Source: Halorubrum salipaludis
GTDB taxonomy: Archaea > Halobacteriota > Halobacteria > Halobacteriales > Haloferacaceae
Direction: 5' to 3'
DNA length: 64,000 nt
Assembly: GCF_002286985.1 (NCBI RefSeq)
Contig: NZ_NSKC01000005.1
Span: 186,001 to 250,000 of the forward strand
Shown one piece after another: positions 9,182-17,071 of this stretch. The translations under genes and the position numbers were made by a program. Under the pieces are notes generated by a model. It was not told the origin of the DNA. It did not search any database and worked only from the letters and a program-made list of their open reading frames with translations. The first letter of the stretch is position 1; the number at the start of each line of letters is the position of its first letter.

Positions 9182-9927
9182 CAGTCGTGACTCGCGATCC
9201 GTTCGAGGAACCGGCCGGTCCGTTCCTCCTCGGGGTGATCGAACAGCTGTTCCGGCGGTCCCCGCTCGACCACGCGGCCGTCGTCCAAGAACACGATCTC
9301 GTCGGCGACCTCGCGGGCGAAGCTCATCTCGTGGGTGACCACGAGCATCGTCATCCCCTCGTCGACGAGCCCGTGCATCACCTCCAACACCTCGCCGATG
9401 AGCTCGGGGTCGAGCGCGCTCGTCGGCTCGTCGAACAGCATGAGCTTCGGCTCCATCGCCAGCGCGCGGGCGATGCCGACCCGCTGCTGTTGGCCCCCGG
9501 ACAGCTCCGCGGGGTACGAGTCGAACTGCTCGCCGAGCCCGACGCGCTCCAGCTGCGCCTCGGCGCGCTCGCGGGCCGCCGTCTCCGAGAGGCCGAGCAC
9601 GCGCCGCGGGCCGAGCGCGACGTTGCCCACCGCGGTGAGGTGCGCGAACAGGTTGAACCCTTGGAACACCATCCCGACCTCGCGGCGGAGCTCGTCGACG
9701 TCGAGGTCCGGCGAGAGCACCTCCTCGCCGTCCAGCAGGATCGACCCCTCCTGCGCCTCCGCGAGCCGGTTGACGCAGCGCAGCATGGTCGATTTCCCGG
9801 AGCCGGAGGGACCGATCAGGACGGTCACGTCGCCCCGGTCCATCTCGAAGGAGACCTCTTCGAGGACCTTCTCCTCGCCGTACCACTTCGAGACGTCCGA
9901 CACGCGGAGGAACTCGTCGTCACTCAC
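9181..9927 (-). CDS. Polar amino acid ABC transporter ATP-binding protein (GlnQ-like)
   Basis: A 248-residue ABC ATPase that powers uptake of a polar amino acid. Walker A GPSGSGKST is at 39-47, and the Q-loop reads GMVFQGFNLF. The signature is LSGGQQQRVGIARAL, Walker B is LMLFDEPTSALDPE, and the H-loop is VVTHEM. The length and GFNLF sequence fit the PAAT family (HisP/GlnQ). Four-base overlap with the upstream permease (ATGA at 9924-9927) and a one-base overlap downstream place it in the middle of a tightly coupled four-gene operon. Confidence 0.95.
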   Translation of the reverse strand: MSDDEFLRVSDVSKWYGEEKVLEEVSFEMDRGDVTVLIGPSGSGKSTMLRCVNRLAEAQEGSILLDGEEVLSPDLDVDELRREVGMVFQGFNLFAHLTAVGNVALGPRRVLGLSETAARERAEAQLERVGLGEQFDSYPAELSGGQQQRVGIARALAMEPKLMLFDEPTSALDPELIGEVLEVMHGLVDEGMTMLVVTHEMSFAREVADEIVFLDDGRVVERGPPEQLFDHPEEERTGRFLERIASHD

Positions 9928-10760
9928 GCCGACTCCCCCTCCGGGATCGCGTAGTAGTCGCCGAGGTAGTCGAGCGCGCGGTTCGTCGTGAACGTGAGGA
10001 CGAAGTAGATTGCACTGATGAAGAGGACCACTTCGAGCACCGCGGTCGTCTGCTCCGAGAACAGGTCGTACCCCCGTGTGAGCAGCTCAGCGAGCCCGAT
10101 AGCGAACACGATGCTGGTGTCTTTCAAGACGATCGTGAACTCGTTTTGGAACCCCGGGATCGACCGGCGCAGGGCCTGCGGAACGACGACGTACCGGACC
10201 GCCTCGAACCGCGAGAGCCCGATCGAGCGTCCCGCCTCGAGCTGTCCCTCGTCGACGCTCGAAAGGGTCGCCCGGAAGATCTGCGACTGGTACGCGGCGC
10301 TGCGCAGGCCGAGCCCTAAGATTCCGGCGGTCATCGCCGAGGAGATCGTGGCGACGCCGAGGTTGATCTGCGGGACGCCGACGACGAAGTACATCACGAT
10401 GAGGATCACGACGATCGGGGTCCCGCGGAGCACGATCCCGACCGTGCTGACTGCCCGTTTGAGGTAGCCGTCGCCGTACACCTCGACCGCGCCGGCCGGG
10501 AACCCGACGACGAACCCGAGCAGGATCGACGCGACCGTGAGCCCGATCGTCAACAGGGCGCCGACGCCGAGGTAGTCGGCGTTCCGGAACACGAACTCCC
10601 AGTCCACGGCCTCGCCGACGAACGACCAGTCGGCGGACTGCCCGACGGGCGCGAGCGTCGCGAGCCCGTCGCCGGCCGAGATCGGGAGGCCGCCGCACGC
10701 CGGGAGTTCGACCGCGGCGCTGGCGGCCGCGGCGAGCGCGAGCGTCGCCGGATCCGACAT
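9924..10760 (-). CDS. Polar amino acid ABC transporter permease (first subunit)
   Basis: A 278-residue permease of the HisM/GltK type. An N-terminal hydrophobic segment (SDPATLALAAAASAAVELPA) is followed by a linker and the BPD_transp_1 core, with coupling-loop motif FRATLSSVDEGQLEAGRSIG and PQALRRSIPG. The gene starts one base after the binding-protein stop codon and its own stop overlaps the ATPase start by four bases. Together with the permease at 8255-9181 it should form the heterodimeric channel. Confidence 0.93.
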   Translation of the reverse strand: MSDPATLALAAAASAAVELPACGGLPISAGDGLATLAPVGQSADWSFVGEAVDWEFVFRNADYLGVGALLTIGLTVASILLGFVVGFPAGAVEVYGDGYLKRAVSTVGIVLRGTPIVVILIVMYFVVGVPQINLGVATISSAMTAGILGLGLRSAAYQSQIFRATLSSVDEGQLEAGRSIGLSRFEAVRYVVVPQALRRSIPGFQNEFTIVLKDTSIVFAIGLAELLTRGYDLFSEQTTAVLEVVLFISAIYFVLTFTTNRALDYLGDYYAIPEGESA

Positions 10761-10761
10761 C

Positions 10762-11559
10762 CTACTCCTGACCGAACCAGGTGCTCGTGATCTCGCTGTA
10801 CGTCCCGTCGTCGCGGACGGTCGCGAGCCCGTCGTTCAGCGCCGACTGGAACTCCGACTCGCCCTGCCGGATGCCGAAGCCGAACTGCTCGCCGGTCTCC
10901 TCGATGAACGCGACCTCCACGTCGCGGTTGGCCGCGAACGTCTCCGCGACGGGCAGGTCGATGACGACGGCGTCGACGTTCTCGTTCTCGAGGTCCTCGA
11001 CCGCGAACACGTAGCTGTCGTACGAGGAGTAGTCGTCCTCGGAGATGATCTCGGGGTCGATGAGGTTCGACGACACCTGGTCCGCGCCGGTGGTCCCGGA
11101 CTGCGCGCCCACGCGGACGCCTTCGAAGTCCTCCCACGACGACGGCTGGAAGTCGCCGCCCTCGCGCACGAGGATCGCCTGGTCGGACTCCCAGTAGGGG
11201 TCGGAGAAGGCGATCGTCTCTTGGCGGTCCTCGGTGATCGTCATCGCGGCGGCGATCACGTCGATCTCCTCGTTCTGGGTGAGCGCGGGGATGAGCGAGT
11301 CGAACTCGAAGGTGGCCCACTCGCCCAGCTCGTAGTCGGTCTCCGCGACGACGGCCTCCAGCAGGTCGATGTCGAAGCCGACCAGCTCGCCGTCCTGCTG
11401 CATCTCGAACGGCGGGAAGCCGGGCGCGGTGCCCGGGGTGATCGTGGTGCTGTCGTCGCCGAGGCAACCGGCGACGCCGGTCAGTCCGACGGCGCTTGCG
11501 CCACCGGTCAGCTTCAGGTACGTCCGACGGCTCACGTCCGTCTCCGTGCGGTATGACAT
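10762..11559 (-). CDS. Polar amino acid ABC transporter substrate-binding lipoprotein
   Basis: A 265-residue family-3 solute-binding protein and first gene of the importer operon. The N-terminus has a Tat signal (RRTYLKLTGG from residue 11) and a lipobox TGVAGC with C32, so it is exported folded and lipid-anchored outside the cell. The SBP_bac_3 core is recognisable by DIDLLEAVVAETDYE, VIAAAMTITEDRQETIAFSDPYW-type sequence and VGAQSGTTG. The closest functional class is glutamine/histidine/arginine binding, but the ligand cannot be read from sequence. I chose the ATG at MSYRTETDV, which gives the normal distance to the twin arginines; a start at 11646 would add 29 unlikely residues. Confidence 0.93.
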   Translation of the reverse strand: MSYRTETDVSRRTYLKLTGGASAVGLTGVAGCLGDDSTTITPGTAPGFPPFEMQQDGELVGFDIDLLEAVVAETDYELGEWATFEFDSLIPALTQNEEIDVIAAAMTITEDRQETIAFSDPYWESDQAILVREGGDFQPSSWEDFEGVRVGAQSGTTGADQVSSNLIDPEIISEDDYSSYDSYVFAVEDLENENVDAVVIDLPVAETFAANRDVEVAFIEETGEQFGFGIRQGESEFQSALNDGLATVRDDGTYSEITSTWFGQE

Positions 11560-11666
11560 ACCGGTGGGTGAACGGGAACTGATTTCAACCTTTCCTCCTC
11601 GGGCGGGTCGTCCGCCCGACGGAGCCTCAGACGGGTCGACCGGCACTCAGACGGATTGGCCGGCAC

Positions 11667-12560
11667 TCAGTCGCCGCGCACCGGGCCCGCCGTCGTCCCC
11701 TCCGACCCGACGCCCCTGACCGCCCACGCGGCGCCGAGCGCGAGAGCAGCGGCGACGCCGAGCGCGACGAGGTTGAGCCGCTGCCAGAACGCGGTGTACA
11801 ACACCAGATCGCGGCCTAAAAGCAGGGTGGCGACCAGCGCGGCCATCGAGCCGGCGGCGAGCAGGCGAACCGTCGCCGCGGTCGACCGATCGAGCCCCGG
11901 GTAGCCGGTCCGAACGGCCTCCGTGGCGTACGCGACGGCCGCGACGAGGCCGAGGTGACCGGCGAGTCCGGTCACGTAGAAGCCCGCCTGCGCGCCCGGC
12001 GCGTAGGTGACGAAGGGGACCGCACGCGAGAACACCGCGCTGGCGACGATTCCGACCGCGGCGACCCCGATCGCGGCCCGGAGCAGTCTCGGGGAGCCGC
12101 GGCCGCCGCCCCAGATCGTGGCCAGCCCGAGCAGGGTGAAGATCCCCAGCGCGACGATCAGGTGGGCCGCGTGCGTCGACACCGTGTACCCGCCGGGAAC
12201 GAGCCCGCCGAGGGTAACTGTGAGGGCGCCGACCGTGATCTGCAGCGGGAGGATCGCGACCGCGAGCGTCGCGGCCAGCCGGGTCCGACGGTCGAGGCCC
12301 CCGAGCCACGTCCATCCGGCGACGCCGATGATGAGGAAGCCGGTGACCATCGCCCACACGCGGTGGAACCACTCGATGAAGTCCGGGTTGATCGTCAGCG
12401 CCGGGATGAGCTGGTCGGAGCAGAGCGGCCACTGGGCCTGACACGCCAGCCCGGACCCGGTCGCCGCGGTGTAGACCCCGAGCGAGAACAACACCAGCGT
12501 CATCCCGGTCGTCGCCGCCGCGTATCGCCTGAACGTCAGCCACGCGGGCCGAAGACTCAT
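11667..12560 (-). CDS. ctaA: Heme A synthase (COX15/CtaA family)
   Basis: A 297-residue polytopic membrane protein with about eight transmembrane helices that oxidises the C8 methyl of heme O to the formyl group of heme A for terminal oxidases. Candidate heme-ligand histidines are H66 (EWFHRVW) and H130/H133 (STHAAHLIV). The cysteine pair C40 and C47 in the first external loop has the spacing of the CtaA redox pair. The start is the ATG before SLRPAWLTF. It is transcribed alone; its upstream gap holds a decayed copy of the structured repeat. Confidence 0.9.
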   Translation of the reverse strand: MSLRPAWLTFRRYAAATTGMTLVLFSLGVYTAATGSGLACQAQWPLCSDQLIPALTINPDFIEWFHRVWAMVTGFLIIGVAGWTWLGGLDRRTRLAATLAVAILPLQITVGALTVTLGGLVPGGYTVSTHAAHLIVALGIFTLLGLATIWGGGRGSPRLLRAAIGVAAVGIVASAVFSRAVPFVTYAPGAQAGFYVTGLAGHLGLVAAVAYATEAVRTGYPGLDRSTAATVRLLAAGSMAALVATLLLGRDLVLYTAFWQRLNLVALGVAAALALGAAWAVRGVGSEGTTAGPVRGD

Positions 12561-12631
12561 TGGTCGAGTTCGGACGCGAGCGCACTTAGACCGTTCGGCC
12601 GCTCCGAGGAGCCGGGAACGCGGCGGCGGCC

Positions 12632-12762
12632 CAATTATAAGCAGGTTCGCGGCTGGCGCGCGCCCTCGAGTGGCCGCCGGCAGGCGACCGCGAGGAGCGC
12701 GTTCGAGGGGTCGGGGAGGCGCGAGGTGCGGTCGCTGAGGAGTGTAACTGGGAGGTCGCTGT
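12632..12762 (-). repeat. Decayed copy of the structured intergenic repeat (copy D)
   Basis: This stretch begins with ATTATAAGCAGG and contains GGGGAGGCGCGAGGTGCGGT. Both parts line up, in the same order, with the inverted copy at 59742-60090 (CTTATAAAAACCAGCGG and GGGGAGGTGTGTGGTGCGGT). The long stem and the invariant block are missing or eroded, so I read it as a remnant of the same element. No gene is visible in the 262-base gap. Confidence 0.5.
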
Positions 12763-12822
12763 TCGACGGATCCCCGGCCGCATTCTCGCCCGTGGTATCG
12801 GAACACGTCGGCCGCTGTACCG

Positions 12823-13254
12823 TCACGAGAGATACCAACCGAACAGGAGCGGGCTTACTAACAGCGTCAGCGGGACGGCGATCCAGACCTGTCCCGCGAA
12901 CACGTTGTACTGGCCAAGCGTGACCGATACGGGCGTGTTCTCGACGTAGCCCACGAGGAATTCGAAGCCGACAGTGAAGACGGTCCAGAGAACGCCCACC
13001 AGAAGCAGCTCTACTTGCGTATACTCGACAGCCGTCCACTGGAAGTAGCCGAACGAGATTCCGAGAATGGCGAGGACCAACATCGCCGTACTCAGCACGT
13101 GGCCCGGATACTCCCCGACGCGGGGTATCAGCACCACCTCCCTGAAGCCGCCGTTCAGGACGGCAACGACCGCCATCAGCGCCCAGACCCCTAACGGATA
13201 GAGGAGTAGCTGTGGTCGAACTGACTGAGAGCCGATCGGTGTTAGCGCGATCAT
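12823..13254 (-). CDS. Hypothetical four-helix membrane protein
   Basis: A 143-residue protein that I do not recognise. Four hydrophobic helices are visible at about residues 15-35 (LLLYPLGVWALMAVVAVL), 52-70, 80-100 (LLLVGVLWTVFTVGFEFLVG) and 118-140. The short external loops contain FREVVLIPRVGEYPGH. Its codon use is more AT-tolerant than that of its neighbours and the protein is far less acidic, which could mean acquired DNA. It sits next to the decayed repeat, with no operon partner. Start ATG at MIALTPIG. Confidence 0.75.
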   Translation of the reverse strand: MIALTPIGSQSVRPQLLLYPLGVWALMAVVAVLNGGFREVVLIPRVGEYPGHVLSTAMLVLAILGISFGYFQWTAVEYTQVELLLVGVLWTVFTVGFEFLVGYVENTPVSVTLGQYNVFAGQVWIAVPLTLLVSPLLFGWYLS

Positions 13255-13462
13255 ACCCGGAGATCACAACGTATGAGGAGAAATAGTGTGTGGAGAGCTC
13301 CGCTCTACGGGTTTCGGTGTCGCCATCGAATGCGTTTGATGACTACAACCGCCCTCGACCCGCGGCATGTCCCCGGTACTGAGCGATCGAGGACGTGACA
13401 CCGTCACCGCTGAGGAGTTCAACAACGCGAATCACGAGCGACGGCGCCACCCGACCGTCGAT

Positions 13463-13918
13463 TCAGCCGGACAGCTCCCGCTTCGCTCTCCGCGCCCGCT
13501 CCGACATCTCCTCGTTCCCCTCGACGTCGGCGAGGGTCTCGACCGCCTCCAACTGCCGCACCGAGTCGTCGAGGAACGAGAGCACGTCGCCGGTGTAGGC
13601 GTACACCATGTAGTCGTCGCTCATCACGTCGACGATCGCCTGCGGGCCGAGCCCCTCGGCGCGCAGTTCGAGGACGTACCGCATGAACTTCTCCTCCGGG
13701 CAGCCGCAGTAGGGGTTCGCCTGACAGTCGCAGTCGAGGAAGTCCTCCGCGAAGTCCAAGATCCGGTCCCGCGTCGTCTCGTCCAGCTTCGAGAGCCCGT
13801 CGCCGGTGAACAGCATGTCGAGCGTCGCGCCGGCGAAGGCCCCCTTCGGGATGTTCGTCTCCAGCTGGGAGGCGAGCTGCCGGTGGTTCTTCACGTAGAT
13901 CTTGTCGGTGAACGCCAC
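13463..13918 (-). CDS. Conserved haloarchaeal protein with a cysteine cluster (DUF5814-like)
   Basis: A 151-residue cytosolic protein. The middle contains the cysteine cluster CDCQANPYCGCPE (about residues 62-74), which could bind zinc or an iron-sulfur cluster. The rest is mostly helical and ends in a basic helix ERARRAKREL. It starts with GTG (VAFTDKIYVKNHR). It resembles the DUF5814 domain that I recall from haloarchaeal helicase-associated proteins, but that assignment is from memory and uncertain. It stands alone upstream of tRNA-His, on the opposite strand. Confidence 0.7.
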   Translation of the reverse strand: MAFTDKIYVKNHRQLASQLETNIPKGAFAGATLDMLFTGDGLSKLDETTRDRILDFAEDFLDCDCQANPYCGCPEEKFMRYVLELRAEGLGPQAIVDVMSDDYMVYAYTGDVLSFLDDSVRQLEAVETLADVEGNEEMSERARRAKRELSG

Positions 13919-14043
13919 GGTTGCCCGCCGATACGCCGGCTGGGAGTAAAAACGGCGTGGTCGTCACGGCGGTCGCCGGGCCGACCAGCTGTGACGATCA
14001 CCGGACGACACCGCGTCACACGCCCGTCCGGGAGTCGTAACGG

Positions 14044-14052
14044 TTATTTATC
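14044..14052 (+). promoter_or_regulatory. TATA box of tRNA-His
   Basis: TTATTTATC, in an AT-rich patch ending about 25 bases before the tRNA 5' end. Confidence 0.5.
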
Positions 14053-14076
14053 AAAGCGGGATAGATATCGACGCGT

Positions 14077-14150
14077 GTCCGGGTTAGGGTAGTGGACTAT
14101 CCTTCAGCCTTGTGGAGGCTGAGACGCGGGTTCAATTCTCGCACCCGGAC
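14077..14150 (+). tRNA. tRNA-His(GTG)
   Basis: A 74-base tRNA. The anticodon stem CAGCC/GGCTG encloses TTGTGGA, giving anticodon GTG. The acceptor arms TCCGGGT and ACCCGGA form 7 bp. A G encoded immediately 5' of position 1 pairs with the discriminator C73, so the histidine identity element G-1:C73 is genomically encoded. The T stem GCGGG/CTCGC holds one G-T pair. The 3' CCA is not encoded. A TATA-like TTATTTATC lies about 30 bases upstream. Confidence 0.97.
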
Positions 14151-14185
14151 CTTTTGCGGACCGCAGCCTTCGAACAGCGACGGAG

Positions 14186-14920
14186 CTACAGCTCGATCTC
14201 CGCTCCGTCCTCCGGCACCAGTACGTCCTCTGTCTCCGACCGCAGCTCCTCGCGCGAGAGCAGACAGTGGTTGATCGCCTCCATGTGGACCACGGCGACC
14301 GCGGCGTCGGTGGCCTCGCGGACGGCGGCGACGTCTTCGACCCCCATGGTGATCGGTTCTCCCTCGTTGAACCGCGCCGCGCCGCCGTTCAGGACGACCG
14401 CGTCGGGCTCGTACCGGGTCAGCGTCTCCGCGACCGGCTCGTACCAGACCGTGTCGCCGGCGAGGTACAGCGTCTCGTCGCCCTCGAGGACGAACCCGGA
14501 GACCGGCCCCATCCGCTCGGCCAGGTCCCCGTGCCCGTGACGGCCGGGGGTTCGGTGGAGCGTGACGCCGGCGAACGACGCCGCGTCCTCGACGGGGCGC
14601 ACGTCGGTGAACCCCTCCTCGACGAACGCGTCCGCCTCGGCGGGCTGACAGAACAGCGGGACGTCCGGGTCCAGTTCGTCCCTCGCCGCGTCGTCGAAGT
14701 GGTCGGGGTGGCGGTGGGTGACGATCACCGCGTCGTGGGAGCGGTCGACGTCGGGCATCGGAACGAGGGGGTTCGCGCGGTCGTTCGGCGTGTTGTCGAT
14801 CGGCGGTAACGCGCCCTGCGACGCGAACAGCGGATCGACGAGGAAGGTCGTCTCACCGACGGTCGCGAGGACCGTGGCGTTCCGGACGAGGGTGACGCTG
14901 ACAGTGGAGTTCGTCGGCAT
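14186..14920 (-). CDS. Metallo-beta-lactamase-fold hydrolase (UlaG-like)
   Basis: A 244-residue cytosolic MBL-fold protein. The metal site THRHPDHFD gives H69, H71, D73 and H74. Further ligands are expected at the histidine of TPGRHGHGD and at GDTVWYEP (GDT motif). Together these fit the UlaG/L-ascorbate-6-phosphate lactonase-like group of binuclear metal hydrolases. The N-terminal SVTLVRNATVLATVGETTFLVDP is the usual first beta-sandwich of this subgroup. The true substrate is unknown. Single gene between tRNA-His and the antiporter. Confidence 0.88.
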   Translation of the reverse strand: MPTNSTVSVTLVRNATVLATVGETTFLVDPLFASQGALPPIDNTPNDRANPLVPMPDVDRSHDAVIVTHRHPDHFDDAARDELDPDVPLFCQPAEADAFVEEGFTDVRPVEDAASFAGVTLHRTPGRHGHGDLAERMGPVSGFVLEGDETLYLAGDTVWYEPVAETLTRYEPDAVVLNGGAARFNEGEPITMGVEDVAAVREATDAAVAVVHMEAINHCLLSREELRSETEDVLVPEDGAEIEL

Positions 14921-14987
14921 GTAACGACGGCTTCGCCGAGCGGCGGGTTGTCACTTGCGACGGGGGTGATTTGGCTCCGCCGCCGCA

Positions 14988-15968
14988 TCACCCGAAGATC
15001 CGCAGGAGACCGAGCGCCCACCGGGTCAGCTCGGAGCAGACGAAGAGGGCGCCCTCGGTGCGGGAGAGCCGCCGCCCCGACCACAGCGCACCGACCATGA
15101 CGACCGTGAGAACCGTCAGCCAGAGGAGCGTCTCGATCGCCGCGCCGCCGACCGCGAGCGGACGGACGAGCGACGCGATCCCCAGGATCCCGAGCAGGTT
15201 GAACACGTTGCTCCCGACGACGTTGCCCACGGACATCCCGACGTGACCCTGTCGCATCGCGACGAGCGACACCGCGAGTTCCGGCGTCGAGGTCCCCGCG
15301 GCGACGATCGTCCCGCCGATCGCCCAGTCGGAGACGCCGGCGCCCCGCGCGAGCGCCGACGCCGACTCGACCATGAAGTGGCCGCTGACCAAGACGAGCG
15401 CCAGTCCGCCGACGAGCAGGAGCCCGTCGCGGGCCCGGTGTGAGAACCCTGTCGGGAGCGCGCCGGTGACCCGAGAGTCGGTGTACTCGGTCTCGATCGA
15501 GTGCGTCGTGCGCTCGTCCCGGACGACGTAGGCCGTGTACGCGGCGAACAGTCCCGCCAGCAGCGCGCCCTCGACGCCGGTCACGGTCCGGTCGAAGAGG
15601 ACCGCGAATCCCGCCACCGTCGAGAGGACCAGCGCGACGCCGTCGCGGTGGACCAGCGAGCGCTCGACCGGGATGACCCGAAGCAGCGACACCGCGCCGA
15701 GGATGAACGCGAGGTTGTAGGCGTTCGAGCCGACGACGTTGCCGACGCCGATCTCGCCGAGCCCCGCCAGCGCGGCGTCGACCGTCACGACGAGCTCGGG
15801 CGTCGAGGTCCCCATCGCGACGATCGTCAGCCCGATCGTCAGCTCGCTGACGCCGAACCGGCGGGCGATCCGGACCGTCGAGTCGACGAGGGCGCGGGCG
15901 CCGATCCACAGACCGATGACGGTGACCGCGATGATCGCGAACTGGACGGCTGACCCTCCGAGCGCCAT
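14988..15968 (-). CDS. Calcium/sodium antiporter (CaCA family, YrbG-like)
   Basis: A 326-residue membrane antiporter with about ten helices in two inverted repeats. The two alpha-repeat signatures are both present: GTSTPELVVTV with GNVVGSNAYN in the first half and GTSTPELAVSL with GNVVGSNVFN in the second. These carry the ion-binding Glu, Ser and Asn residues. It exports Ca2+ (or another cation) in exchange for Na+ or H+. The start is the ATG before ALGGSAVQF; a 28-residue longer reading would run into the opposite promoter. The extra-helix spacing between halves includes a hydrophilic loop (VVRDERTTHSIETEY). Confidence 0.92.
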   Translation of the reverse strand: MALGGSAVQFAIIAVTVIGLWIGARALVDSTVRIARRFGVSELTIGLTIVAMGTSTPELVVTVDAALAGLGEIGVGNVVGSNAYNLAFILGAVSLLRVIPVERSLVHRDGVALVLSTVAGFAVLFDRTVTGVEGALLAGLFAAYTAYVVRDERTTHSIETEYTDSRVTGALPTGFSHRARDGLLLVGGLALVLVSGHFMVESASALARGAGVSDWAIGGTIVAAGTSTPELAVSLVAMRQGHVGMSVGNVVGSNVFNLLGILGIASLVRPLAVGGAAIETLLWLTVLTVVMVGALWSGRRLSRTEGALFVCSELTRWALGLLRIFG

Positions 15969-16111
15969 GTGGGTAGTCGTTCTTGCATGCGGTGTTAAAA
16001 CCGATCCCCGGGGACGGGGCGGGGTCCACTCCACGCCGGACCCGTAACGCACCGTGTACTTTTGTGTCGGTCTGGCGTCGTATCGCCCGTTATGGACGAA
16101 CGTGGGACGCC

Positions 16112-16753
16112 GTGAGACGACGCGAACTGCTCCGGACGGGCGCCGGAATCGGCGCCGTCGGTCTCGCCGGGGTCGCGGGGTGTGCGGGCGGGAGCGACGC
16201 CCCGGCCTTCGAGGAGGGGTTCGAAGGGGACATCGGCGAGTGGCTGTTCGACGCCGCGATCGGTCCCGAGGTGGACATCGACGAGTTCGACTGGGAGGTG
16301 TCGTTTTCCGAGGCGGAGGCGTCCTCCGGAGACCGCTCGCTCCGGATCTGGAACCAGGGCGACTACGACGACGGGGTCACGTGGGCGACCCATCCGATAC
16401 CCGTCGAGTCGGGAAGCTCGTACGAAATCGAGGTGAGCGGGCGGTTCTGGAGCGAGTCGGAATCGTTCAACACGATCCGGCACGCGCTGATGCGCCTCGG
16501 CCCGGAGCCGCCGGAGGCGGAGGAGGACTTCCCGCAGCCCGGCCTCAACACGACGGAGCTCGGCGAGACGCCGTACGGCGGGCTCCGCGACGCGCTGTGG
16601 CTCGCCGACGGCTGGCGGGAGTACGCCTTCGAGTGGACCACTCCCGAGCTGTCGACCGACACGCTCCACCTCGCCGTCGGCACGGCGGTGATCTGGGAGG
16701 CCGACGCGACCCACTACGTCGACGACCTCGCGGTGACCGTCGAGACGCGGTGA
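16112..16753 (+). CDS. Tat-exported lipoprotein with a jelly-roll-like domain
   Basis: A 213-residue protein starting with GTG (VRRRELLRTG). A Tat-type twin-arginine start and lipobox LAGVAGC with C24 mark a surface lipoprotein. The remainder is rich in tryptophan and beta-strand patterns: FEEGFEGDIGEWLF, SGDRSLRIWNQGDYDDG, SYEIEVSGRFWSESE and YAFEWTTPELSTDTLHLAVG. This looks like a carbohydrate-binding or galactose-binding-type jelly roll. That is inference; no catalytic motif is seen. It stands alone and converges with nhaC. Confidence 0.75.
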   Translation: MRRRELLRTGAGIGAVGLAGVAGCAGGSDAPAFEEGFEGDIGEWLFDAAIGPEVDIDEFDWEVSFSEAEASSGDRSLRIWNQGDYDDGVTWATHPIPVESGSSYEIEVSGRFWSESESFNTIRHALMRLGPEPPEAEEDFPQPGLNTTELGETPYGGLRDALWLADGWREYAFEWTTPELSTDTLHLAVGTAVIWEADATHYVDDLAVTVETR

Positions 16754-17071
16754 CCGCGTCGTACGCGTCCGCGTCGCGCCGAGCTGATCGGTCCGACGAG
16801 CGCCGCCGCTCCCGAGCGTCGGAATGTCGCCCGCAACACTAACGACCGGTCTCATCTCCGGCGGCGTGCCGCGTCGACCGGGAAACCCTCGTGGCGGGCG
16901 GTCGCCTGCGCGGCGACGGGCGGGTCGCGTCAGCGACCGGATGTCACGCGCCTGGGTTCTCCGCGCGGTCATCGCTCCCATCGGGGAGTACTCGGGCGGG
17001 GACTGAGGGCGCGCATCCGACGGTAGCCGGCGGTCGTATATAAGGTGCCGGCCTGTCGGCCTGCCGGCCGC
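16754..17071. other. Convergent intergenic gap with no gene
   Basis: A 318-base gap between the 3' ends of the lipoprotein gene and nhaC. I see no supported coding frame. Near the right end, TCGTATATAAGG is TATA-like, and it is followed by repeated GCCGGC palindromes (GGTGCCGGCC, CTGCCGGCCG) that may form a hairpin at the end of nhaC. Confidence 0.5.

Noticed and set aside
8255-9886. An apparent 543-residue ATPase-permease fusion on the minus strand
   Set aside because: The first ~235 residues are an arginine-rich shadow frame of the ATPase gene; the real permease starts at the ATG overlapping the ATPase stop (TGATG).
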